64,000 nucleotides of DNA from Anastrepha obliqua. Lineage: Eukaryota; Arthropoda; Insecta; Diptera; Tephritidae. The position numbers were made by a program, and so were the translations under genes. Numbering within the stretch: position 1 is the first letter of the stretch; each line of letters begins with the position of its first letter. The notes beneath the pieces are model-generated. The model was given only the letters and a program-made list of their open reading frames with translations. It did no database searches and had not been told where the DNA came from. Of this stretch, positions 10,335-21,943 are shown piece by piece. Where the stretch lies: positions 62,949,601 through 63,013,600 of the forward strand of contig NC_072894.1 in NCBI RefSeq assembly GCF_027943255.1. The letters run 5' to 3'.

Positions 10335-10387
10335 TATAAATTATTTTTGCACAACATTGGGCGCGTCTTTTGAAAGACCCTTTATTA

Positions 10388-11170
10388 GAGCCGGATCTAA
10401 ATGAGATGGAGAGCAGTGCATGTACCAAATTGGGGCGAGTTTTATTCAGTCGTTATTAAGATATATGCATTTACTCAAAAGCGGGTGTAGCACCACCCAT
10501 TGGTTATGAGCAATTTTAACCATTTTTAAAACATTTTTGAACAAAAAGTAATATGTGCACCAAACGACAGCATTGCCAGCTCTTTCCCTCCAATTCCATC
10601 ACATTAAAAAAAAAAAAAAAGAATTCGCACTAATCGTCGTGAGGGGCAACGGAAGCTTTAAGAGTGACTGGGAACAAGGTCTTTCCGTCTCCCAGCCATA
10701 AAGAATCGGAGACTGGATACCCGTCCTTTCTGGCTTCTTCCATTCACTCACTTGCATCACCATCACTTCCGATTTAATCATATACATGTTTCATTGAACA
10801 ATAATTAGTTTCTTAGCAAATTCAAGGAAACATTATACTCTAGCACATAAGACTTGTAAACTTATTGCTAGTTTCTTATTCAAAAAAGATTCAATAAACA
10901 AAATAAAGAAAATGAGAATAAAAAACTATTGTGAACTATATCTATTTTTCCCGAGCTATCGTGCGCACGAACGGACGGACGGCGGAACGGCAAAATTTAG
11001 TTAAATCGCCGTATTTGGTATATACCGGAAATGCTTAATTTAAACTAATCACGCACGTGGGAACCGGTCCATATTTTTTTTTTTATGTTGGTAGGACTCC
11101 AACATACATCTGCCACTTTTTAGCGTCATCAGATCATTAGTATCTGCCTGGCTGGCCGGAAATGTGGGCA
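10388..11170. other. Unannotated DNA with dispersed GACGGACGG motif
   Basis: The tract near 10925-11035 (GAGCTATCGTGCGCACGAAC followed by GACGGACGG) resembles stretches at 22435-22605 and 48150-48300. It is probably a dispersed fly repeat whose family I cannot name. A 14-A run lies at about 10606-10620. No gene is seen. Confidence 0.35.
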
Positions 11171-11174
11171 ACCA

Positions 11175-11505
11175 ATTCATGATGATAATGCGCCACCGCA
11201 CCGAGCCCAAATTGTGCTGGATTATTTGACCAAACACTAAGCAAACACCATCGTGCAAGCACCGTATTCACCTGAAATGGCCCATGCGACTTATTTTTGT
11301 TTCCCAAGTTGAAGTTACCACTTCGTGGAAGGAGATTTCAGTCGATAGAGGAGATCAAAGAGAATGCGATGCAATAGCTGAAGGCCATCCCTTCGTCGCT
11401 CTACCAGGGGTGCATGGAGGACTGGGTTAAACGTTGGCACATGTGTTGCTTCAGACGGGTCATATTTTGAAGGAGATTTAATAAATTCGCCTGCAATTTA
11501 ACTCT
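11175..11505 (+). pseudogene. Mariner (DD34D-type) transposase relic, C-terminal part
   Basis: Starting at HDDNAPPHRAQIVLDYLTKH, the plus strand encodes the second catalytic aspartate region of classical mariners. It continues with a segment equivalent to YSPDLAPCDFFLFPKL (here YSPEMAPCD in broken frames) and LPLRGRRFQSIEEIKENA, ending near WVKRWHMC. Stops and frameshifts make it non-functional. The N-terminal half and both terminal repeats were not identified, so the element is truncated. The family differs from the DD41D elements elsewhere in the window. Confidence 0.8.
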
Positions 11506-11514
11506 GTTTTGCTT

Positions 11515-12550
11515 TATTTAAACATTCCCGGTACTTTTTAATCATGGAGTATGTCCTTCGAGTATTTTGCTTATGATTTAACGTGAGGATGTAGACAATG
11601 GCTAGATGAAGAGTTCGAAAAAGTTCAAAAAACTATTTCTATTAACTCAAGATTTAGTTGCGGACCTAATTTCTGTTGACAGTCAACTAAGAAGTTCCAG
11701 AATAACAGCGCTTTCGACTGAAAAACAGATAAATTTTGTTATATTCAAATTTAAGCAATTCCCAATTCCGCTTTTATTTTACTAGGTTCTAGTTGCATTG
11801 CGAGTTTTTGCAACTGGCTGCTAAAGACCCGCAGGTAAGGAATGGCGAATATCCATGAGCCAGTCGTTCATAGCATACGTCACGTAACAGATAAAATCAA
11901 TCACTCCATATTTTGCGCAAAGTTAAGGATTCCTATGGTGCGGCTTCTGCAGCTGAAAAATAACTGCATTTAATAGTTTGGCTACTATGTTACATTAGTC
12001 GTTTATGCTACTCTTACCGTTATTCGCTCATTGTGACATTTAATTTGACAGAGATGCCACCTTTTATGAATTTTAATAAATAGAAGAAGAAAGACGTTTA
12101 GTGTTAGTTAATCTAAGTTTGTAAATTGCTCAAGCGTTACAGGAAATGGCAAGTTTTCTAGAGAAAAATAAACACGCAACTCTGACCTGAGGCTGCTTAT
12201 ATTTTCCAGAAAAAAAAATTTAATAAAGTTTCCTTCAATTTGGTTAAGAAACCTTTAGAAATCACATCCACATTTATTTTGGCGGAAACAACAGGTATAT
12301 CACAGTGTTTCGTTTTGCTTTTATGGCCAGGAGAGTGCAAAAAGTCAACGAGTAAGTCCGAAAAGATTTCGCTAAAAGTTCTGTTTTATAAAACAAAGAA
12401 TCATTAGTGTTTAAAGTGAGTTTATTTAGCGTATATATAACGTTTAAATAAAAAGGTAAAATGATTCGAGTTTTAAAAGCAAATACGTTAAGACCGCTTG
12501 AAGCAGTCTTGCCGGTTTAAGTTAAAATTATTTTATTTTTCAATTTTATT
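11515..12550. other. Unannotated AT-rich DNA
   Basis: Short frames only, with no recognisable domains or terminal repeats. Confidence 0.35.
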
Positions 12551-12628
12551 GAATTCAATTGAGCGAAGAAGAGTTACTGGAATTAATGGAATCAGTTGAG
12601 TTAGGTGAAAATAATGAAAGTTTTAGTA

Positions 12629-13196
12629 AAGGGTTTTCCAATAACAGGTGTTACAGGTGAATGGATTGCGCTACCGAGAGATGATTAACACTTTTTTTTT
12701 GGCCGACATTGGATGGTATTGATCTGGACAACGTTTATTTTCAACAAGACGGCCCTAGGCGCTACGTGCCACACAAGCAACGAAACCATGATCTTTAACG
12801 GGAAAAGTTTTCGGATCGTGTTATCTCTCGAAAAGGTGATCACAATTGGCCACCGAGATCTTGTGATTTAACAGCTTTTGACTTTTTTATTTGCGGCCAC
12901 GTGAAAGAGAAGGTCTACGCCAACAGCCCAGAGTCGATTCAAGACCTCGAAAATGGAATTCGTGAGGCTATCGAGGACATAGGGCAGCCACTTTGTAATT
13001 CGGTTATGGAAAATTTCATGAAAAGGATATTGTCCTGTAAGCGTCGTCGTGGTGGTCATTTGCCTGATGTTATTTTCCACTATTAACGGCATACCTTCCT
13101 CTTTATAATAAAATAAACATCCGATCATTTATATTATTGTAAAAAATAGCATTTTCCGTTAAATATCGAAATATAGCCTCTGATTTGAAAACCCTT
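12629..13196 (+). mobile_element. Internally deleted mariner-like element, family C
   Basis: Terminal repeats AAGGGTTTTCCAATAACAGG and (reverse) AAGGGTTTTCAAATCAGAGG are bounded by TA at 12627 and 13197. The 568-bp interior holds only the C-terminal half of a transposase. A second copy of the family lies on the minus strand at about 47.2-47.7 kb. Confidence 0.85.
12700..13086 (+). pseudogene. Family C transposase C-terminal half
   Basis: The frame covers the second catalytic aspartate region (YFQQDG), the segment ISRKGDHNWPPRSCDLTAFD with the third aspartate, and the C-terminus SRRGGHLPDVIFHY-like, stopping at 13084-13086. Allowing for indels, the second and third aspartates are about 41 residues apart, as in DD41D mariners. 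A 5-bp insertion (CCTAG) after the GACGGC codons breaks the frame and is shared with the 47.6 kb copy. A further base is missing near 12812. Confidence 0.78.
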
Positions 13197-13764
13197 TAGT
13201 TGAAGATGAATTGGAAGGCCCGAAGTACAAGCCAGAAGAAATCTCTCCGGTTGAGGAAGAAATGTCTCAGCATGCCTGCGGTTAATTAACAAAGGCTGAC
13301 TCACTTACTCCATCCGCTTATTTGTCTATAAATATTAGTTCGATCGATGGTGAAGATAAAAAATCTGGTTTCGCAGCAGTGTGGGTTTTAGGCCTCGTGC
13401 TCAGTTCCCGTCTCTTAAAATTGCTGGTTCTTCTAACGTCCCTTCTTGAAGTGGATTTACAGGAGCAGGTATGTGTAGTTTCTTATGGAGCTGTATGAAT
13501 ACAGTGTTGGTGAAGAGCAACAAACCCATACGATTGGCATCTATTTATGTTGGAGTTCAGGCGTTTAAAAGATCAAACGAAAATGAGCAATCTGATTAAA
13601 TAGCGCGGTTACGATTGAAATGTGAAACCGCACATATTTAGCTGCCGATTGTGCAAGAATTGTACGGGAATGAAACAAGACCGGCAAAAAATATGCAAGC
13701 TATGCGTAGTTTCCGACATACAATGTTTTAGCCCAAATTCAACCAAAATTTGTTTTGTTCAACA

Positions 13765-16530
13765 AATAAAATGTGTTTTTTAACTACCCTCTTTGGAAAT
13801 AAAAATGGAAACCATTTTTTTGAAATCACGGTAAATTTGCGTAGCATAGGTAAGGCTACGCTTCGGTTTGTTTTTACTGACTTCAACCAGTAAGGATGCC
13901 CTGAAGTGGACTTCCATTTTTTTCCAATTGTAGGCCTACAAAAACCAAAAAAAAAGTTACACAGTTTTTTCCTTCAGGATTCCAATTTTGACTGAATTAC
14001 ACTACAGCTGAAACGTACTCGTATAATTTTTGGTTTTTTGTTCGAAATCCAACAAGCTGCTGTGGGTAAGATAAAATTTACTTAGGTCTTATAAGCTTTA
14101 AGAGAGCTGCGAATATGAGAAGCTGCTCACATGGAAACAAACGCGCTCAACGTAACGCGTGCTTGCATTTGATTGAGTGAACGTAAAAGTTGACACAATT
14201 CTGGTACGAGTATTATATTCCAAGAAAATATATATGTATATATGTATATGGTCATACACTCAGGCCTCAGACAAGAGGGGTGAACCGTAGTTGGGGAAGC
14301 CGACTAGTGACATTGAGCACTCGCGAAATGCCCAGCTTTACTACTATAATTACCCGCTGCGAGTTTTGTACATATAGTTGTACTGAGTATTTTTTTCTCT
14401 GCCCATGTGTTTCGTAGCCATAGTTCATAAGTTATTATCCACTCCCACTTTTCGTTGCTCCCCACCTCATTTTGATGTAACATAAATATTATTGAGTTCA
14501 GATAAAAGCCCCGACCAGTTTTTATAGCACATGTAAAGGCAAAATTTCTCTGCCTCCATTTAATGCTACAAGCTTTCATGCTCATTATCTATAAGATTGT
14601 TTGATTTGAAAAAATAACAGCCAGCCTAAATTAAATTTTACTAAAATATACACCTAACCTTTCTTACTTGTTTTTCAAGGCTTTAGAAGTTTTTTCTTTT
14701 ATTTTTTTTAACTAAAACAAGATGGCCAATGTGCCAGAAATTGAGAACTTATATTAGTTACCAGTTTCTGTTTTTTTTTTCTACGATTGGTCTGCCTACT
14801 ATTTTTTATTTCCAGCTCTATCAACGCCTTTAACAAAGTTGTCATGCTGTCAGTAGCTAAGAACAACCAAGGATCTGGCAGCCTTTCTGTTATCAGCATG
14901 CAGTCCGTGTGATAGACTGACCTCGTCGTCCATCCCTTTTCCAACCACTAGCTTACAGCTTTAACTGTCCTTACATACATACATATACAGACGTACATTG
15001 TAATGTAATTCCTATTTCCATTAATATGACACTGTAGCCGGCGAAGGCGTTCATCATCAGGCACTCGTCACTACCAGGCATCTCTCCATCATGGCCATTA
15101 TTTGCGCTGATGTGTTGACCGTGAATTCCGTTTGCCGCCGACATTGCATCAAGTGAAGCCATTACTACAATTGATGGCTACTTTCCCCGCTTCCATGCGG
15201 ACGCATAGAAAGAAATTTGTGAGGAGGCAACTGAAACAGCAAGACTAACAGCTCGAACTGCTACCTACCGCACAATGGGTGGGCGCTTGATATATTAGCG
15301 TCGCTGCTATATTTTTTTCTATTTTTATTTTTTTGCTTTCGTTTATTTATTTCATTTATATCCGCTTTATTCAGCATTTCTCCGCAAGCGCTGCTGTTTC
15401 ATTTCATTGTCAGTTGGCCGTCACTTGATTGGAAGTAGTAATTTCTCTCGTCTTTATCACTACGGAACTAGAAAAGTTTGTTTATTTTATGGTGCTGCAC
15501 AGTCCACCAAAATAGAAAAACAACCAAATGGATTCAGTGAACCTGTATATGAATAAGCCGAGAAGGCTGTGTTTGTGTGCATATGCTCGACTATGCCAAG
15601 CATCACTCCCACGCATTTGCTCACACCTAAGTTGTATGTAAATATTTATTCATAGTGAAATGTTTGATGCCCGAAATTGGTGCAATAAAGGCTAATAAGT
15701 GAGGTTGTTAAACTTTACATACTGCTTGATGACTTTTCTGCGGAAATGCATATCCATGGCAATGATTGTAACGAAATGGAGTGATAAAAATGAGGTGGGA
15801 GGATTTGTTTAGCGTAACTACTCGCCAATACCAGAGACTCACCAGTCATGGGCTGACGAGTCGTCAACCATTGGGTGTACATCAATAGCTCCAATCTCTT
15901 TGAATTGCTTTCGATACAAGTGCTTATTATTATTATTATTTACTAAACTTATAATAATTTGAAAGCTTAACAGAATAAACATGAGCAGGGCTTCAATACC
16001 ATCAGCTCGTTTTAAAAGTTGACTTTTGATCTATGTACATATGTATGTATAAGTACGTTATTTAATACTTGCATGTCCTAGGTAGTAGACCGTTGCCACT
16101 GGAGCATTGTAATAGAGATAGAAAAATATGTGGGGAATAATCGGCACAAAAAAGTCATTTTATAAAATACTTACTATAACACAAGTATTTTTACGAATGA
16201 AAAACACTCTCGGAAAATTTTGCATATTTCATAATAGAAAAAAAACAGGAAAACTTAAGACTTGCACAAATTCCATGTGATTTATAAAATAAATAAATAA
16301 AATAAAATTTAGTTGAAGTTTTTTATAAAAATTATTTTGAGGGGCAACGTTGATCTTAACTTTTTATATAGGGTAGAACATGTTTCCCGTTTACCCAGTT
16401 CGAGAGCAACATTTTCGATTCGCCAAGAGTTAGCGTGTGGCGCATAGATGAAGCTACTCGCATTAATAAACATAGGTTGGCAGCACTGGAAACGAGCACT
16501 GAGTTGGAAGCATTTAATGCGTATTAGTAA
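13765..16530. other. Unannotated DNA, no recognised TE
   Basis: This is one of the longest intervals without a recognised element. Short open frames have no domain signatures. A TTATTA microsatellite lies at about 15927-15950. Confidence 0.35.
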
Positions 16531-16536
16531 GGCAGC

Positions 16537-16834
16537 ATTCGGAATCCACACAGAGAACGTAGGTTCGAATCTCGGTGAAACACCAAAATTAAGAAAAATA
16601 TTTTTCTAATAGCGGTCGCCCCTCGGCAGGCAATGTCAAACCTCCGAGTGTATTTCTGCCATGAAAGAGCTCCCTCATAAAAATATCTGCCGTTCGGAGT
16701 CGGCTTGAAACTGTAGGTCCCTCCCCTCCATTTATGGAACATCATTAAGACGCACACCACAAATAGGAGGAGGAGCTCGGCCAAACCCCCAAAAAGGGTG
16801 TACGCGCCAATTATATATATACATATATATACAT
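16537..16834 (+). mobile_element. tRNA-derived SINE, copy 2, 5'-truncated
   Basis: It begins just before the B-box region (GGTTCGAATCTCGGTGAAAC), so the A box is missing. The body is near full length (AATAGCGGTCGCCCCTCGGC, GCCGTTCGGAGTCGGCTTGA, GGAGGAGGAGCTCGGCC), and the tail is CGCCAATTATATATATACAT. Truncation at the 5' end is the usual result of incomplete target-primed reverse transcription. Confidence 0.88.
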
Positions 16835-17481
16835 TCCTACCGGGCACCTTTTGTAGCTATTTGATTTAATTTGTAGAAGTGTTGAGTTTTTCTTGTTTTT
16901 CTCCCTTATTAAATATGAAAAACTTTCGGAGAGGGCTTTTTCATTCGCAAAAATAGTTGCGTTATAGAATGTTTTCATGATAGTAATCTGTAGTTCGATA
17001 TTTCTTACCTAAAATAATGGACTAATTTGCTAACAAATTGCTACATACAAGTTGCTTGGGTACATACAAGTGCATAAGTATGTGTATATATTCGTATAAC
17101 TTGGCGTCGCTTATTTTCAGTAGATTTTCATATAGTAGAAATGTACCTGCTAGGTAGCTTTGCTTGCTGAATGAAATCTAATTTTATTCGTTATTTTTTT
17201 ATATTGTAAATAAAAATATTGGAATAAAAGCAATGTTATTAAGACATTTTGCTTCCAACAAAGAATACATAGAAGCTACACACATACCTACATATTATAC
17301 TATGTATAGATATCAAATTAAATTTTTCGAGCTCGTTATTTTGTATATTCATCAAATGCCTTCAGCAATACAAACTTGAAAAATATTGATGATGCTATTA
17401 TTAGCCAATTCTCCATATTTTAACACAAGTCTGCATAAGAATACATAATACATATGAACATGCATATCCTTTAGAGATATA

Positions 17482-17968
17482 AAGGGTGCTCAATTTAGTG
17501 CTATTGGATTTTAAATTTAAATAAATCAACGAAAATTCAAATAGATTGGACAATCTTTGTTATTTTTGTGTAGAACGATTCACAAAAATTTATTTTTTTA
17601 AAGATAATCCCTTTCATATGTTGTCTGCAATAGCGCTGTAATTCGGCTTTACGTAAACTCCTATTTTGAATGACTCACTGGAGGACTTCGGCCGATATTC
17701 ACCCCATAAGCCGCACGAAACATTTGTTTTGAATGGATGTAGGGGCTGATGGTCTCTATCGCTGATCGGTTATGTATTTACAATATAAGTTTGCCAGGGA
17801 TGAAAACTTTTCATAATTGTACGATGTTTAAACGTTGTTGAGGTATGAGTATTTCCCTCAGAAATGTCAATGAATACTGAAAAAATGATGTATTTAGTTT
17901 GATAGTAGTCACGCATGATCTATTAAAGAAACCCTATTGCAAAAAGTACCTCAAAGCTAATCACTCTA
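17482..17968 (-). mobile_element. Internally deleted mariner-like element, family E
   Basis: The two ends align with the two ends of the longer minus-strand relic at 35.9-37.0 kb: the left side shares AACGAAAATTCAAATNGATTGG and the right side shares AACATTGTTGAGGCATAAG-like tracts and CATGATCTAT. The imperfect termini AAGGGTGCTCA and (reverse) TAGAGTGATTA are bounded by TA. The 487-bp copy has lost the catalytic region and is non-autonomous. Confidence 0.65.
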
Positions 17969-18179
17969 TATAATATGCAATAATATAATATGAGCTGACT
18001 AGACTAGTTAGAGGGGATAGTTACCATGGAAGCTATAATAAGGCTTTCTAAATTGGAACTGTTGCATTGGTCAGTTTTTTATACTGTCCGTCAGTTTTTT
18101 GCTGCCAGAATTTTTTTCAGCTGATTTGTACACGTTTTTTGCATTGTGCGTCAGCAGGTTAGAAACTGATCATATATTT

Positions 18180-18610
18180 TAGGTTAGGTTAGGTTGACCT
18201 GGCTGGCTGAAAGCCATCACATATATAGTACAGGTTAGATTAGGTTGACCTGGCTGGCCGAAAGCCATCACATAGACCTATTGGTCCTTAGTGGTGCTAG
18301 ATAGAGCTAGACCTTTACATTCATCTGTAGTAATAAGCACATCTAGTAATAAGCCTGCGTGTTTTTCGATTCTCAGTAAGCTTTCAAGCTCTAACCCGGA
18401 GTGACATTCTAACCTCTGCTAACAAATTGTGGCCTGTCAGTAAACCAACCATAGTTCTGCTTTCTTTTCTAGATAGAGCCAGTACAGATCTGGCGTATTT
18501 ATCTGCGTTCCACGACCTGTCTATCCGTCTTTTCATGTCGGCAACGATGTCATTGTAGATCGTCGTTAAGGGTTCTAATATGTATGACGTTTTCTTGTTC
18601 AAATGGCATG
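18180..18610 (-). pseudogene. LINE (non-LTR retrotransposon) C-terminal fragment and tail
   Basis: The minus strand encodes SWNADKYARSVLALSRKESRTMVGLLTGHNLL, the region before the C-terminal zinc knuckle in RNase H-bearing LINEs. It resembles SLSRTDYRQLVGLMTGHFLW in the 58 kb fragment. Further downstream in broken frames a 3' end follows, made of GGCTTTCGGCCAGCCAGG-like tracts (about 36-bp unit, two copies) and repeated AACCT. The zinc-knuckle cysteines are not intact. Non-functional. Confidence 0.6.
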
Positions 18611-18619
18611 TACAATTTA

Positions 18620-19182
18620 GTTTCCTGCAATGCCTTTATGTCCGAGTATCCAATAGATGTGCAGCCGTCTGCCTGCAGCTAGTTTTACTATAGCTTTCCT
18701 GCTATTTAGAACATTTTTAGATGAAATTTCATATGAGTATGTTGCTTTTATCGCCGCTTGGCTGTCAACGTACATAAGGCCTCTTCTGTTCGCCATTTCC
18801 CCGCTCGCTAACTCTATGCTTGATCAACTTGACGAAAAATCTTCATGCGAAGGCAACAAAAAAGTTATCGAGTAAGATTCGCTGCTACCGAGTATGGCTA
18901 CAGCTCATTAGTCACACTGCCTTACCAACACATGTAATTTAAGGCCGCTCTTTTCCCGCGTTGCCGACATGTGTTCATTTGTAGCAGTTACTTCATCTAT
19001 TCGCCGCTTGCTAACTCTTCGCGAAAAGAAGAGGCCCATATTTATTTGAGCGTTGCTTGATGTCTTTGCAAATGCTATTTCAGCAGCCTTACCTACAGCT
19101 TTACTTAAAGATTATTTCATTCATCGTACGGAGTTCTTAAATTTTTATGATTAGTTTACTAGTTTTAGTGAATTTAAATATA
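18620..19182. other. Unannotated DNA
   Basis: Short frames only. This may be a further diverged part of the LINE on its left, but I cannot support it. Confidence 0.3.
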
Positions 19183-19184
19183 TA

Positions 19185-19562
19185 AAGGGTGGTTAAATTT
19201 CAAGGGCAAATGTTGAGTGTGAACCATACCTCAACGTCAACGACACCGTTGGACTTCTTTCTTTGAGGTGATTTGAAAGAAAAGGTGTATGTCGATAAGC
19301 CAGCAACATTTCAAGAGCTGAAGGATGAGATAATTCGGAACATTAACGGCATAGAACCTCAATTATGTCTAAGCGTCATCGAAAATTTGGACCATCGGAT
19401 GGAGGTGTGCCTTTGAGACCGCGGCGGCCATTTGGCCGATATTTTGTTTTATACGTAATTCCGCCCTACCAATATTATCATAATAAAGATAATCGACAAG
19501 CATTTCCTAAAAAATGTATTTTATTAAAAATTAGCACCGGCCCTTGAAACTTAACCACCCTT
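19185..19562 (+). mobile_element. 378-bp mariner-like deletion derivative, family D
   Basis: The terminal repeats agree over about 25 bp with one mismatch (AAGGGTGGTTAAATTTCAAG against AAGGGTGGTTAAGTTTCAAG), bounded by TA. The interior encodes only the transposase C-terminus: TPLDFFL with the third catalytic aspartate, DLKEKVYVDKPATFQELKDE, and RGGHLADILFYT. A stop follows DFFL. The protein is clearly related to the DD41D families in the window, but its termini are distinct, so it is a separate family. Confidence 0.85.
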
Positions 19563-19564
19563 TA

Positions 19565-20198
19565 CATACCAATATCGAGAATACGCCCATAAGTTATGCA
19601 TTTAAATATACTTTTGATCAAGCTATTCAAAACTCAAAATGCAAATGCTGAAAAAGTGACCTAAAATTAGATCTATCGGATGTGCTTCTACCAAGCTTCT
19701 AGAAGCACTTCTAGATAGAAAAGAATATATCAGTACAAATTTAAACCAGATTACGCAATCAATCGGTGGATCGGATTTAATATGATGTAATCAAGCACTA
19801 ATTTGAAACTAGCGAAAATTATAAGACAATACTTTTATATCAGGGGCATGTTGCATACTGGCCTGGAAAGAAAAATAAATGCAACGCACAGTGTAACGCG
19901 TGTGGCCAGATATATTAAAATTTAAAATGGAAAGTTTAGAATAAATTACATGTATATTATTTCCGTATCTCAGCCCTAGTAATTTTTTATATAAGTTGGG
20001 GGTTTTTCAAAACATAAATGTAATCTATATGAAACTATTATATGATTTGCTAAATTATATAGCAAATGGGAAGTATGCTAAATAAAAGGCAGCTGGTTTT
20101 CGACAAATTGATTCTACATTGGTAATAGCTTTCCGATTTATGAATCTATTGATAAAACTCACAAGCTCACAAACCAAAATTTAACCATAGGTTAGGTT
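19565..20198. other. Unannotated AT-rich DNA
   Basis: No coding or repeat signature was recognised. Confidence 0.35.
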
Positions 20199-20517
20199 GG
20201 CGGCCGCCGTAGCCGAATGGGTTGTTGCTGACTACCATTCGGAATTCACAGAGAGAACGTCGGTTCAAATCTCGGTGAAACACCAAAATTAAGAAAAACA
20301 TTTTTCTAATAGCGGTCTCCCTCGGCAGGCAATGGCAAACCTCCGAGTGTATTTCTGCCATGAAAAAGCTCTTCATAAAAAATATCTGCCATTCGGAGTC
20401 GGCTTGAAACTGCAGGTCCCTCCATTTGTGGATCAACATCAAGACGCACACCACAAATAGGAGGAGGAGCTCGTCCAAACACCCAAAAAGGATGTACGTG
20501 CCAATTATATATATGCA
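20199..20517 (+). mobile_element. tRNA-derived SINE, copy 3, full length
   Basis: This is the most complete copy. The head is GGCGGCCGCCGTAGCCGAAT with the A-box-like TAGCCGAATGGG, and the B-box-like GGTTCAAATCTC lies about 45 bp later. The body tracts are AATAGCGGTCTCCCTCGGCA, GCCATTCGGAGTCGGCTTGA and GGAGGAGGAGCTCG, and the tail is CCAATTATATATATGCACAT. The tail runs directly into the Tc1 element whose flanking TA starts at 20523. Its length of about 319 bp defines the family's full size. Confidence 0.92.
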
Positions 20518-20524
20518 CATGGTA

Positions 20525-20740
20525 GAAAAAGTCTGCGTTCACCCACTGTTATAAAGTATTAAAATAATTTAACGTGTTTATCTTAAAACTCTCAGTTATT
20601 TCTTTTCACTTATTTCAAAGAAAATTATTCGTAGAGGGTATGAACAAAATTTTTTGGAGTTTGAGCTGCGTCGTGTTCAGATAACGGGATTGTAGTACAG
20701 TTACTTAAATAGGCTGAGCAGAAAAAGTGTGCGTTCATTT
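20525..20740 (+). repeat. Left IR/DR: outer (20525-20543) and inner (20719-20740) sites
   Basis: The outer site reads GAAAAAGTCTGCGTTCACC and the inner site GCAGAAAAAGTGTGCGTTCA. Both have the same orientation, as expected for paired transposase-binding sites in IR/DR elements. The sequence between them has no coding content. Confidence 0.85.
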
Positions 20741-20867
20741 CGAATAGTGACGATTATTTTCATGGCAATTACGTTAAATTTAATTTTAAATCATTCATGT
20801 AGTTGACGTGGTTAAGAACAAATCTGAAGAGGGAAAAATTGATATTAGAAATACATTTTTTGTTACT

Positions 20868-21896
20868 ATGGACCAAAGGCGAAAAGAAATAGATATTGGT
20901 GAAAGGAAAATCATTGCAAGTTTGTGGCAAAATAGTAAGAGCTATCGCGAAATCGCGAAAATTGTTGGGAGGCAATACTCCTCGGTCCAAAGAGTGATAA
21001 ACAACTTCAAGCAAACGAATTGTTTGGAGTCTAAGCCTCGTTCTGGGCGTCCAAAAAAACTGACGGAAAGAGAGGAACGTAACATAACTATTCTTGTGAA
21101 GTCTAATCTACGACTAACAGCAAGCCAAATTTCAAAAGACATAGAAGTAAAATACCAAAAGAAAGTACATCCAGATACAGTAAGAAAAATTCTAAAAAGA
21201 ATCGGATTTTACGGCAGAGTGGCCCGAAAAAAACCCTTCATATCGCGAGTAAATCGACTTAAGCGGATGGCTTTCACCAAGGAATACGTAAACAAGCCAC
21301 CTGAGTCTTGGAATAGTGTGATTTTTTCAGATGAGAGCAAGTTTTGCATTTTCGGGATAAAAAGTCGTAAAATTATTTGGAGGAAAAACGGAACGGCACT
21401 TGGAAAGCAAAATCTGGTACCTACGGTAAAGCATGGGGGAGGAGGTGCCATGATATGGGGGTGTATGGCTAGTTCAGGCGTTGGAAATATACAGTTTATT
21501 GAGTCGATAATGAACAGACATGATTATCTCGATATTTTAGAAACGAATTTGAGAGAAAGTGCAATCTAACTGAGACTCGGTGAAAGATTTGTTTTCCAAC
21601 AGGACAATGACCCGAAACACACAGCAGAGATTGTTAGGTTGTGGTTGTTGTATAATGTTCCAAAACAACTTCGCACACCCCCACAATCAACTGACCTTAA
21701 CCCCATTGAGCACTTATGGGACATTCTAGAAAAAAAAATACGAGAGCGTACAATAACTAGTAAGGAAATGCTTAAGAACGCGCTTAAAGAGGAATGGGAA
21801 GCCATAAGTCCAGAAATAACAGCCGAACTAGTTGGATCAATGAAAAGACGCCTTCTAGAAGTCATAAAAAGGCGTGGATATCCAACTAGCTATTAA
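20868..21896 (+). pseudogene. Tc1-family DD34E transposase with one in-frame stop
   Basis: The reading frame encodes a 342-residue transposase, the normal Tc1 length, interrupted only by TAA at 21567 (codon 234). Two N-terminal helix-turn-helix units (about residues 12-110) flank an AT-hook-like SGRPKK. The catalytic residues are D155 (FSDES), D246 (QQDNDPKH) and E281 (LNPIEHLWD), with 34 residues between the last two. An in-frame ATG at 20808 would add 20 residues. I prefer 20868 because homologous Tc1 proteins start close to the first helix-turn-helix. Apart from the stop, every family hallmark is present, so inactivation looks recent. Confidence 0.92.
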
Positions 21897-21943
21897 TTTT
21901 AAAACATTTCTATGATCTTAAGCCTTTTATTTTATTATTATTG

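Larger units (their letters stand above)
9105..10385 (+). mobile_element. Mariner-like element, decayed, hosting a nested element
   Basis: Terminal inverted repeats TAATAAAGGGTCTTTCAAAA at 9103 and, in reverse complement, ending at 10387 share at least 20 identical bases and are bounded by TA. Inside on the plus strand are a helix-turn-helix-like transposase N-terminus (9250-9360) and a transposase C-terminal end (CGHLNDSTFHK, stop at 9546). The core between them is deleted. A separate mariner derivative is inserted at 9967-10334. The remainder, 9547-9960, has no recognised coding content. Confidence 0.82.
12556..13760 (+). pseudogene. Acidic N-terminus and Cys-rich C-terminus, possible piggyBac-like relic
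   Basis: Before the mariner insertion at 12627 the plus strand reads LSEEELLELMESVELGENNE. After it, at 13200, comes EDELEGPKYKPEEISPVEEE, so an acidic protein segment was split. Around 13625-13760 a cysteine-rich stretch (CRLCKNCTGMKQ then KICKLC) follows in broken frames. Acidic N-termini and C-terminal cysteine-rich domains are known in piggyBac-like transposases. The catalytic core is not visible and no TTAA-bounded termini were identified, so this call is tentative. It could also be an unrelated gene fragment. Confidence 0.28.

Noticed and set aside
18179..18200. TTAGG-like repeats (GGTTAGGTTAGGTT) suggesting telomeric sequence
   Set aside because: Only two to three units, directly attached to a LINE C-terminal fragment and repeated GACCTGGCTGG tracts. 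Flies do not use TTAGG telomeres, so this is a retroelement tail.
20199..20275. tRNA gene
   Set aside because: A- and B-box-like tracts are present, but no cloverleaf is visible and the same sequence heads many SINE copies, so it is a SINE promoter.
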